Source of the DNA: Mycobacterium kansasii ATCC 12478
GTDB lineage: Bacteria; Actinomycetota; Actinomycetes; Mycobacteriales; Mycobacteriaceae
Length of the DNA stretch: 64,000 bases
NCBI RefSeq assembly: GCF_000157895.3
Contig: NC_022663.1
Location: forward strand, 1,178,001 to 1,242,000
Direction of reading: 5' to 3'
Under the pieces are notes generated by a model. That model worked only from the letters and a program-made list of their open reading frames with translations. It was not told the DNA's origin and did no database searches. Below, piece by piece: positions 16,941-24,919 of this stretch. The translations under genes and the position numbers were made by a program. Within the stretch, counting starts at the first letter, position 1; each line of letters opens with the position of its first letter.

Positions 16941-18983
16941 TCAGTCTTGTGGCACTTCCTGCTCGATCTGGTCGAGCCACGTCCGGGCCGACATGTCCGA
17001 CGGGGCGCGCCAATCCCCGCGTGGGGACAACGCTCCCCCGTGCGACACTTTGGGGCCGTTGGGCAATGCCGAGCGTTTGAACTGGCTGAAAGAGTAAAAC
17101 CGCTCGACGAAAACCTGCAGCCAATGCCGGATCTCGGACAGGGAGTAGGACGGGCGCTTGTCGTGCGGGAAGCCGGGCGGCCACGTGCCGAGTTCGGAGT
17201 CATGCCATGCATGCCAGGCCAGAAACGCGATCTTCGACGGCCGGAACCCGAAGCGCAACACGTGGAACAGCGAGAAGTCCTGCAGCGCAAAGGGTCCGAC
17301 CTTCGCCTCGCTGCTCTGCAGCTCCTCCTCTTCGCCGCTGGGAACCAGCTCCGGGGTGATCTCGGTGTCGAGCACCGACTGCAGCACCTCGCCCACGTGC
17401 TCGTCGAATTCGCCCGAGGTGATAACCCAGCGGATCAGGTGCTGGATCAGCGTCTTGGGTACCCCGGCATTGACGTTGTAGTGCGACATCTGGTCGCCGA
17501 CACCGTATGTCGACCAGCCCAGCCCCAGCTCGGACAGATCACCGGTGCCGAGGACGATTCCGCCGCGCTGGTTGGCGATGCGGAACAGGTAATCGGTGCG
17601 CAGGCCGGCCTGCACATTCTCGAAGGTGACGTCGTAGACCTTTTCGCCGCGCGCGAACGGATGACCCATCTCGCTGAGCATCAGCGCGGCGGTGTCGCGT
17701 ATATCGATTTCCTCGAACGTGGCCCCCAGCGCTCGCGCCAGCTTGACTGCGTTGGTCTTGGTGCGCTCGCCGGTGGCGAAGCCGGGCAGGGTGAACGCCA
17801 GAATGTCGCTGCGCGGGCGTTCCTCGCGGTCCATCGCGCGGGCCGCGACGATCAGCGCGTGCGTGGAGTCCAGGCCGCCCGAGACGCCGATGACCACCTT
17901 CGGGTAGTGCAGCGCCCGCAGCCGCTGCTCGAGGCCGGACACCTGGATGTTGTAGGCCTCGTAGCAATCCTGTTGCAGCCGTCGCGGATCGGCCGGCACG
18001 AACGGGAACCGCTCGACGGTCCGCCGCAACCCGATGTCACCGGTGGGCGGATCGACCCGGAACTCGATGCGCCGGAACGACTCCGCTGCTGCCCGGTGAT
18101 GACGCCGGTTGTCGTCGAAGGTGCCCATCCGCAGCCGCTCCGAGCGAAGCAACTCGGTGTCCACGTCGGCGACCGAACGGCGCTCGCCCTTCGGGAAGCG
18201 CTCGGATTGCGCCAGCAGCACCCCGTTCTCCCAGATCATGGTCTGGCCGTCCCACGCCAGGTCCGTCGTCGACTCCCCCTCACCCGCGGCGGCATAGACG
18301 TAGGCCGCCAGGCACCGCGACGACGCCGACCGGGCCAGCAGGCAGCGGTCCTCGGCGCGCCCGATCGTGATCGGGCTGCCGGACAGGTTGGCCAACACGG
18401 TCGCACCGGCCAGGGACGCCTCGGCACTGGGCGGGACCGGGACGAACATGTCTTCGCAGATCTCCACGTGCAGGACGAACCCGGGCAGGTCCGACGCGGT
18501 GAAGAGCAGATCCGGCCCGAACGGCACGTCCGATCCGCAGATCCGCACGCTGCCGCGCTCGTCGTCGCCGGCCGCGACCTGGCGCTGCTCGTAGAACTCC
18601 CGGTAGGTGGGCAGGTAGGACTTCGGAACCACACCCAGCACGCTGCCGCGATGGACGACGACCGCGGTGTTGTAGATGCGGTGCCGATACCGCAGCGGCG
18701 CACCGACCACCAGGACGGGCAGCAGGTCGGCGGACTGCGCCACCACGTCCAGCAGTGCATCCTCGACGGCGTCGAGCAGGGCATCCTGCATCAGGATGTC
18801 CTCGATCGAATAGCCGGACAACGTCAGCTCGGGAAACACCGCCAGGGCGACGCCGTCGTCGTGACACTGGCGCGCCAGGCCCAACACCGAGGCGGCATTG
18901 GCCGCGGGATCGCCGATGGTGGTGTGGTGCGTACACGCGGCGACGCGCACGAACCCGTGCCGGTATGCGGAATAGAAGCTCAT
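16941..18983 (-). CDS. nadE: glutamine-dependent NAD+ synthetase
   Basis: About 680 aa. Makes NAD+ from deamido-NAD, ATP and glutamine. The N-terminal nitrilase-type glutaminase domain has the catalytic triad Glu52 (PELTLSGYS), Lys121 (VPKSYLP) and Cys176 (EICEDMF). The C-terminal synthetase has the PP-loop SGGLDSTHA. The start ATG 18983 (MSFYSAYRHG) matches the M. tuberculosis protein as remembered; a 9-codon upstream extension is less likely. It is divergent from a sirtuin gene 72 nt away, which uses NAD+ as substrate. Confidence 0.97.
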   Translation of the reverse strand: MSFYSAYRHGFVRVAACTHHTTIGDPAANAASVLGLARQCHDDGVALAVFPELTLSGYSIEDILMQDALLDAVEDALLDVVAQSADLLPVLVVGAPLRYRHRIYNTAVVVHRGSVLGVVPKSYLPTYREFYEQRQVAAGDDERGSVRICGSDVPFGPDLLFTASDLPGFVLHVEICEDMFVPVPPSAEASLAGATVLANLSGSPITIGRAEDRCLLARSASSRCLAAYVYAAAGEGESTTDLAWDGQTMIWENGVLLAQSERFPKGERRSVADVDTELLRSERLRMGTFDDNRRHHRAAAESFRRIEFRVDPPTGDIGLRRTVERFPFVPADPRRLQQDCYEAYNIQVSGLEQRLRALHYPKVVIGVSGGLDSTHALIVAARAMDREERPRSDILAFTLPGFATGERTKTNAVKLARALGATFEEIDIRDTAALMLSEMGHPFARGEKVYDVTFENVQAGLRTDYLFRIANQRGGIVLGTGDLSELGLGWSTYGVGDQMSHYNVNAGVPKTLIQHLIRWVITSGEFDEHVGEVLQSVLDTEITPELVPSGEEEELQSSEAKVGPFALQDFSLFHVLRFGFRPSKIAFLAWHAWHDSELGTWPPGFPHDKRPSYSLSEIRHWLQVFVERFYSFSQFKRSALPNGPKVSHGGALSPRGDWRAPSDMSARTWLDQIEQEVPQD

Positions 18984-19055
18984 TGCCCTCCATTGTCGCG
19001 GTATCGCCATCTGGATCGGGTGACGGGGTGTCCGCGGACACCTACGCTCGGTTGG

Positions 19056-19922
19056 GTGGAATCTCCCGAACTCGTCGCGCTGCTGGCCGGCCGCCGGGTC
19101 GCGGTGCTCACGGGCGCGGGGATTTCCACCGACTCGGGCATACCCGATTACCGGGGACCCGACTCACCGCCGAGCAATCCCATGACCATCGGCCAGTTCA
19201 CCTCAAATCCGGCGTTTCGCCGGCGATACTGGGCCCGCAATCACGTCGGCTGGCGGCATATGGACGACACCGCGCCCAACCCCGGGCACCGGGCACTGGC
19301 CGCGTTGGAGCGGGCCGGGGTGGTGACGGGCGTGATCACCCAGAACGTCGATCTGCTGCATACCAAGGCCGGCAGCCGCAACGTGGTCAATCTGCACGGC
19401 ACCTATGCGCAGGTGGTCTGCCTGAGTTGCCGTTACACGATCAGCCGGGCCGCGCTGGCCGAACAGCTGGAGGCACTCAACCCCGGATTCATCGAGCACA
19501 CCGCGGCGGTCGGCGCATTAGCGGTGGCGCCCGACGCGGACGCCAACATCGCCTCGGTAGCCCACACCGAATCCTTCCGCTATCTCGATTGCCCGTGCTG
19601 CGCCGGCATACTCAAACCCGACATCGTCTACTTCGGTGAAAACGTGCCTAAAGACCTTGTGGCTGAGGCATATTCGCTGGTTGATCAGGCCGAAGCGCTG
19701 CTGGTCGCCGGCTCGTCGCTGGCGGTGTACTCCGGCTACCGATTCGTGCGCCGCGCCGCCGCCCTGGCGATCCCCATCGCGATCGTCAACCGGGGACCCA
19801 CCCGCGGCGACGGCTTGGCCGCGGTGAAGATCGACAGCGGATGCTCGGAGACGTTGACGATGCTGGCCGCCGAACTGGCGAGCCAGCCGCTCATCAGAAG
19901 GTGCAGGGCATGGTGCGGATAG
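19056..19922 (+). CDS. class II (SIRT4-like) NAD-dependent sirtuin
   Basis: About 288 aa; start GTG 19056. Rossmann motif GAGISTDSGIPDYRG, TQNVDLLH, catalytic His in NLHGTYAQ, and two zinc Cys pairs (CLSC, CPCC) are all present. The GAGIST-SGIPDYR form marks class II sirtuins, which in other organisms remove acyl or lipoyl groups rather than plain acetyl. This differs from the Rv1151c-type sirtuin. It is divergent from nadE, and its 3' end overlaps the converging P450 gene by 29 nt. Substrate unknown. Confidence 0.9.
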   Translation: MESPELVALLAGRRVAVLTGAGISTDSGIPDYRGPDSPPSNPMTIGQFTSNPAFRRRYWARNHVGWRHMDDTAPNPGHRALAALERAGVVTGVITQNVDLLHTKAGSRNVVNLHGTYAQVVCLSCRYTISRAALAEQLEALNPGFIEHTAAVGALAVAPDADANIASVAHTESFRYLDCPCCAGILKPDIVYFGENVPKDLVAEAYSLVDQAEALLVAGSSLAVYSGYRFVRRAAALAIPIAIVNRGPTRGDGLAAVKIDSGCSETLTMLAAELASQPLIRRCRAWCG

Positions 19923-21156
19923 CGTGCACGAAGTTGCCCGGCACGTAGGCCGGATCGCCGGCCTGGATGCCGGGCAATTGCCGCAACAGCTCACCGAAAA
20001 TGGCGCGCAGCTGCGCCCTGGCCACATGAGCACCCAGGCAAAAGTGCACACCGCCACCTCCGAAGCCCACGTGCGGGTTGGGACTGCGGCTCAGCTCGAA
20101 GCGCTCTGGATGCTCGAACGCGTCCTCGTCCCGATTGCCGGACGCATAGAACATCACCACCTTCTCGCCGGCCCGGATGGTCTGGCCGGCCAGCTCGAAA
20201 TCCGTTGCTGCCGTGCGTCGAAATGTCATCACCGGGGTGGCCCACCGGATGAACTCCTCGACCGCGGTGCCGATCCGATTGTCGAAATCCACTACCAGCC
20301 AAGCCTTTTCGGCGGGAAAATCGGTGAGCGCGCGCAGCGTGTGGCTGGTGGCTTGGCGAGTGGTGTCATTGCCGGCCACCGCAAGCAACACGAAGAACGC
20401 CGCCACATCGGCATCGGAGAGCCGGTCGCCGTCCACTTCTGCGTTCACCAGGCCGCTGAACAGGTCATCGCCGGGGTGGTCGCGCCGTTCGGCAGCCAGC
20501 TCGGCGGCAAGCTGATGCAGATAGGCCTGATTCTCGAACAGGACTTGCAGCGGGTTGCGCCCGTCGAGGTAGACCGAGTCGGCCCAGGAGACCAATGCGT
20601 CGGCGGCGTGCGCCACGCGCTGGCGTTCCGATGCGGGAATCCCGACCATGTCCGACAAGGTGCGCATGGGCAGTTCTTTGGCGCAGTGCTCGACGAAATC
20701 GACGCCGCTGCCCGCCGCCCGCAGCTCTTCGACAATGACCTTGGCGTTCGTCTTGATGGAGTCCTCGATGCGGCGCACCTGCCGCGGGGTGAACGCCGCA
20801 CTGACCAGCTTGCGCAGCTTGGTGTGTCGCGGCGGGTCCATCGCCAAGAATGACTGCGAACCTTCCAGCAATTCCACGGGCACGTTTTCGAAGATCACGC
20901 CCTTGCCGGACAGGAACACCTCATTGGCGCGACTGACCGTGACGATGTCGGAACGCCGGGTGACCGCCCAGAAGCCGGGGTCGTCCGGATCCTGGAGCAG
21001 GGCGTCCTCGACCGGTCGATGCCAGCTCACCGGGCGCTCGGCCCGCAGCACCGCGAACGAGCGTTCCCGCTCGGCCGCGGTCGACGCCCAGAATGCGCGC
21101 GATGACAGATCGATCGCGTCGTAGCCACGGGTACCGGCATCCACGACCATGACCAT
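19894..21156 (-). CDS. cytochrome P450
   Basis: About 420 aa, soluble bacterial type. I-helix AGNDTTRQ, K-helix EEFIR and the heme-ligand loop FGGGGVHFCLGAHVAR are all present. The start ATG 21156 is preferred to a start 14 codons upstream; the P450 body (IDLSSRAFW) begins about residue 14 either way. A broken TetR fragment begins on the other strand immediately at the start codon, so the original promoter may have been lost. No ferredoxin gene is adjacent. CYP family number not assigned. Confidence 0.92.
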   Translation of the reverse strand: MVMVVDAGTRGYDAIDLSSRAFWASTAAERERSFAVLRAERPVSWHRPVEDALLQDPDDPGFWAVTRRSDIVTVSRANEVFLSGKGVIFENVPVELLEGSQSFLAMDPPRHTKLRKLVSAAFTPRQVRRIEDSIKTNAKVIVEELRAAGSGVDFVEHCAKELPMRTLSDMVGIPASERQRVAHAADALVSWADSVYLDGRNPLQVLFENQAYLHQLAAELAAERRDHPGDDLFSGLVNAEVDGDRLSDADVAAFFVLLAVAGNDTTRQATSHTLRALTDFPAEKAWLVVDFDNRIGTAVEEFIRWATPVMTFRRTAATDFELAGQTIRAGEKVVMFYASGNRDEDAFEHPERFELSRSPNPHVGFGGGGVHFCLGAHVARAQLRAIFGELLRQLPGIQAGDPAYVPGNFVHAIRTMPCTF

Positions 21157-21499
21157 ATGGTGATGTCGGCCATCATCGCCAGCTATCGGCATCACCAACC
21201 ACTGTTTGTCGCTCAGCGAGATGGCCGGTTACGACCCGATGGCGGCACAAACCTATCGCGTTCTGCTGACCGCCATCTCCGAGCGTCTGGCCCGCGTCAT
21301 CGAGGACGGCCAGGCCGGCGGCTCCAAACGTGCCGAACTGCCCGCGGCCATCACCGCCGATGCGCTGACCTGGATGGTCGAGCGGGTCTGTCAGCAGAGC
21401 CTGCCGGCGAAACCACCCGAGTTCGACGCCGAGCTGGCCACCACGCTAACCGAAATAGTTTGGGGCGCACTGTATCTCAAAGCCGCCTCGGCTACGTAA
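21157..21499 (+). pseudogene. TetR regulator remnant (C-terminal part, frameshifted)
   Basis: Only the ligand-binding half remains. From 21157 one frame reads MVMSAIIASYRHHQPLFVA. The matching continuation, LSLSEMAGYDPMAAQTYRVLL, is in the +1 frame from 21206 and runs to the stop at 21499. Together they resemble a TetR C-terminal domain (ALTWMVERVCQQ). The DNA-binding N-terminus is missing and a frameshift sits near 21200-21210. Such regulators usually lie divergent from their P450, so this one has probably been deleted into. Confidence 0.7.
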
Positions 21500-21501
21500 G
21501 G

Positions 21502-22608
21502 TCAAACGGGCACCAGGTCGTCGGCATGCACCGCGGGCCGGCGCAGTTCACCGGGCAACTCCGAGGTGGACCGGCCCATCATCGCGGCCAGTTCGGCCGC
21601 GTCGTAGGCGACCACGCCGCGGGCCACCGTGGTCGCGTCGGGTCCACGGAGTTCGACGACGTCGCCGGCGAAAAACTTGCCCGACACCGCGGTGATGCCA
21701 GCCGGCAGCAACGACCGGCGCTGCCGCACGACGGCCCGCACCGCACCCGCGTCCAGCGTCAGCCAGCCGGCGGACTCGGCGGCATACCGTACCCAGAACC
21801 GCCGCGCAGACATGCGCCCGGGCCGCGGCGCGAAAACGGTGCCCACCGACGCGTCGGTGAGCGCCGTCGCCACGTTGGTTGCGGGCGCCAGCAGCACCGG
21901 CACCCCCGCATCGGCGGCCAGTAGCGCCGACGAGACCTTGGACGCCATTCCGCCGGTACCCAGGTGGCTGCTGCGCCCGGCGACAACCCCGTCCAGATCG
22001 GCGACGCCGGAGACCTCGGGAATGAACCGCGCCCCCTGGTGTTTTCGCGGATCCGCCTCGTAGAGGCCGTCGATGTCGGACAGCAGCACCAGCGCCTCGG
22101 CGCCCACCAGGTGAGCGACCAGCGCCGAGAGCCGATCGTTGTCGCCGAAACGGATCTCGTTGGTGGCCACCGTGTCGTTCTCGTTGACGATCGCCACTGC
22201 ATGCAGTGCCCGCAACCGGTCCAGGGTGCGCTGGGCGTTGGTGTGCTGCACCCGCATGGAAATATCGTGGGCGGTCAACAGCACCTGCCCGACCGTGCGC
22301 CCGTACCGGGCGAACGCCGCGCTCCACGAGTTCACCAGCGCCACCTGCCCCACACTGGCCGCAGCCTGCTTGGTCGCCAAATCCCTAGGGCGGCGGGATA
22401 ATCCGAGCGGCTCGAGGCCCGCGGCGATCGCGCCCGAAGACACGATGACGACGTCGGTGCCCGCCTTCATCCGCGCCTCGATAGCGTCGGCGAGCTCGGC
22501 CAGCCGGCCGGCGTCGAACATGCCGGACGGGGTGGTCAGCGCCGTCGTGCCGACCTTGACGACGAGGCTGCGGGCCGTCCGGATGGCTTCCCGGTGCGCA
22601 CTGGTCAT
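21502..22608 (-). CDS. proB: glutamate 5-kinase
   Basis: About 368 aa. First step of proline synthesis, phosphorylating glutamate. The amino-acid kinase domain (KVGTTALT near the N-terminus, IVSSGAIAAG, VNENDTVA, GTGGMASK) is followed by a C-terminal PUA domain (about 275-360). The ATG overlaps the obg stop by 1 nt (TGATG), so the two are coupled. proA is not in the window. Confidence 0.97.
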   Translation of the reverse strand: MTSAHREAIRTARSLVVKVGTTALTTPSGMFDAGRLAELADAIEARMKAGTDVVIVSSGAIAAGLEPLGLSRRPRDLATKQAAASVGQVALVNSWSAAFARYGRTVGQVLLTAHDISMRVQHTNAQRTLDRLRALHAVAIVNENDTVATNEIRFGDNDRLSALVAHLVGAEALVLLSDIDGLYEADPRKHQGARFIPEVSGVADLDGVVAGRSSHLGTGGMASKVSSALLAADAGVPVLLAPATNVATALTDASVGTVFAPRPGRMSARRFWVRYAAESAGWLTLDAGAVRAVVRQRRSLLPAGITAVSGKFFAGDVVELRGPDATTVARGVVAYDAAELAAMMGRSTSELPGELRRPAVHADDLVPV

Positions 22609-24047
22609 CAGCTCTCACCGCGTTCGCGTCGCTGCTGGCGGGCCGCCTTGCGCTCGGCGGCGCCGACCCGCTCGTTGCGCTCCAGGCGCGCATCGGTGCC
22701 CCGGCCCGACATCGTGACGTGACCGCCCGCGGGAGTTTGCGGCTCCCAGTCGAAGGTCATCTCACCGATCGTCACCGCACACCCCGGCTGGGCACCCAGT
22801 CGCAACAGCTCGTCCTCGACACCCAGGCGCGCCAGGCGGTCCGCGAGATAGCCGACGGCCTCGTCGTTGTCGAAGTCGGTCTGCCCGATCCAGCGTTCGG
22901 GCCGGGCCCCGGTCACCACGAAGCCACCGCGGCCGTCGGGCTGCACGTCGAAACCACTGTCGTCGACGGGCACCGGGCGAATGACCGGCCGTCGCGGCAC
23001 CACCTGAGGCCGTGCGGCGTGGTATCGCGCAACCATGTGCCACAGCCCGAAGATCAACGGCTGCAGGTTCTCCCGGGTGACCGTGGACACCAGGAACACC
23101 GGCCAGCCGCGTTGGGCGATCTCGTCGCGAACGAACTCGGCGAGTTCCCGGGCCTCGGGGACGTCGATCTTGTTGAGCACCACCGCCCGGGGCCGCTCGG
23201 TGAGATCGTCGAGCACCGAATCCCCCCTCAGCGTGGGTGTGTAGGCCGCCAGTTCGGCTTCCAGCGCGTCGATGTCGGAGATCGGGTCGCGGCCGGGCTC
23301 GTTGGTCGCGCAGTCCACGACATGCACCAGCACCGCGCACCGCTCGATGTGCCGCAGGAAATCCAGGCCAAGCCCGCGGCCCTGGGCCGCGCCCGGGATC
23401 AAGCCGGGCACGTCGGCGACGGTGAATGCGTGTTCGCCTGCCGAGACCACCCCGAGGTTGGGCACCAGGGTGGTAAACGGGTAGTCGGCGATCTTGGGTT
23501 TGGCCGCCGAAATGACCGACACCAGCGACGACTTTCCGGCCGACGGGAATCCGATGAGCCCGACGTCGGCGACGGTCTTGAGTTCCAGGGTCAGATCCCG
23601 CGCTTGTCCGGGTTCGCCGAGCAGCGCGAATCCGGGGGCTTTGCGGGCCCGCGACGCCAGCGCGGCGTTGCCCAACCCGCCGCGGCCACCAGCGGCGGCC
23701 GCAAAGCGGGTGCCGGCCCCGACCAGATCGGCCAGCAACCGCCCGGTTTCGTCCAGCACGACGGTGCCGTCGGGCACCTTCACCTCCAGATCGGCACCCG
23801 CGGCGCCGTCGCGGTTGCTACCCATCCCCGGTTTGCCCGAGGGCGCGGTGATGTGGGGATGGAAATGGAAGTCCAGCAGGGTGTGCACCTGCGGATCTAC
23901 TACAAAGACGATGCTGCCGCCGCGACCGCCGTTGCCGCCGTCGGGACCGCCCAGCGGCTTGAACTTCTCCCGATGGACCGAGGCGCAGCCGTTACCACCC
24001 GAGCCCGCCCGCACGTGAACGACCACCCGATCCACGAACCGGGGCAT
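22608..24047 (-). CDS. obg: Obg/CgtA GTPase
   Basis: About 479 aa. Ribosome-associated GTPase acting in 50S assembly. The Obg glycine-rich N-domain (GGNGGRGGSIVF), the G domain (GFPSAGKSSL, DVPGL, NKIDVPEA) and the C-terminal OCT domain with an Arg-rich tail are all present. It lies in the classic rplU-rpmA-obg order, 79 nt after rpmA. Confidence 0.97.
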   Translation of the reverse strand: MPRFVDRVVVHVRAGSGGNGCASVHREKFKPLGGPDGGNGGRGGSIVFVVDPQVHTLLDFHFHPHITAPSGKPGMGSNRDGAAGADLEVKVPDGTVVLDETGRLLADLVGAGTRFAAAAGGRGGLGNAALASRARKAPGFALLGEPGQARDLTLELKTVADVGLIGFPSAGKSSLVSVISAAKPKIADYPFTTLVPNLGVVSAGEHAFTVADVPGLIPGAAQGRGLGLDFLRHIERCAVLVHVVDCATNEPGRDPISDIDALEAELAAYTPTLRGDSVLDDLTERPRAVVLNKIDVPEARELAEFVRDEIAQRGWPVFLVSTVTRENLQPLIFGLWHMVARYHAARPQVVPRRPVIRPVPVDDSGFDVQPDGRGGFVVTGARPERWIGQTDFDNDEAVGYLADRLARLGVEDELLRLGAQPGCAVTIGEMTFDWEPQTPAGGHVTMSGRGTDARLERNERVGAAERKAARQQRRERGES

Positions 24048-24126
24048 CGGTTACCCACCCTCCGAATGTGACGTGAGGGCGAAACAAAGCCCGCGAAACC
24101 GCCCTGTCGTTACGCTCGCGAAGCGC

Positions 24127-24381
24127 TTAGGGCTGCGGCACGATGTTGACGGTCTTGCGCCCACGCTTGATGCCGAACTCGACCGCACCGCCCGCCTTGG
24201 CGAACAACGTGTCATCCCCGCCACGGCCGACGTTGATGCCGGGATGGATCTTGGTGCCACGCTGACGAATCAGGATCTCGCCGGCCTTGACGACCTGGCC
24301 GCCGAACCGCTTGACACCCAGCCGCTGCGCGGCCGAGTCCCGACCGTTGCGTGAGCTGGAAGCGCCCTTCTTGTGTGCCAT
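24127..24381 (-). CDS. rpmA: 50S ribosomal protein L27
   Basis: 84 aa. Begins MAHKKGASSSRNGRDS, with the basic tail that reaches the peptidyl-transferase centre and no N-terminal prosequence. Lies 13 nt after rplU. Confidence 0.98.
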   Translation of the reverse strand: MAHKKGASSSRNGRDSAAQRLGVKRFGGQVVKAGEILIRQRGTKIHPGINVGRGGDDTLFAKAGGAVEFGIKRGRKTVNIVPQP

Positions 24382-24394
24382 TTTGTCGCCTCCG

Positions 24395-24706
24395 CTATTT
24401 GATGCCGGTGACTTTCAGGACCGTCAGCTGCTGACGATGGCCCTGCCGCTTGTGGTAGCCGGTCTTGTTCTTGAACTTGTGGATCCGGATCTTGGGACCC
24501 TTGACGTGCTCGAGGACCTCGCCGGTCACCGCAACCTTGGCCAGGGCGTTGGCATCGGAGGTGACGGTGGCACCGTCGACGACCAAGGCGACCGGCAGCG
24601 ACACCTTCGCGCCGGGGTCGGATTCGAGCTTTTCGACCTTGACCACGTCTCCGACGGCAACCTTGTATTGCTTGCCGCCGGTCTTGACGATTGCGTAGGT
24701 CGCCAT
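24395..24706 (-). CDS. rplU: 50S ribosomal protein L21
   Basis: 103 aa; start MATYAIVKTGGKQYKV at 24706, the standard start of the family. The C-terminal signature KIRIHKFKNKTGYHKRQGHRQ (read in parts) is present. First gene of the rplU-rpmA-obg-proB unit. The dctA gene that I remember between rplU and rne in M. tuberculosis is absent. Confidence 0.98.
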   Translation of the reverse strand: MATYAIVKTGGKQYKVAVGDVVKVEKLESDPGAKVSLPVALVVDGATVTSDANALAKVAVTGEVLEHVKGPKIRIHKFKNKTGYHKRQGHRQQLTVLKVTGIK

Positions 24707-24919
24707 CGTGGGTGCACCTCTGCTCGTTGTCGTGCTTACATTTGCGGGCACGCGCCACCGGTTGCCTACGCGTGCGGGTCTGGTTCGCGATTCGGCACAC
24801 AGCGCCACCGCAGGCGCGATTGGACCGGATCGCCGTCGTAGGCTGGCAGCCTGGCGACAACTGACCCAGGTTACGTGACCAGCGGCTACAGGGTCAAACC
24901 GGCGCAGCGGTCGTGACGG

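Noticed and set aside
16785..19055. Very long open frame on the + strand across nadE
   Set aside because: It is antisense to nadE, a byproduct of high GC codon bias. Only its 3' end (from 19056) is a real gene, the sirtuin.
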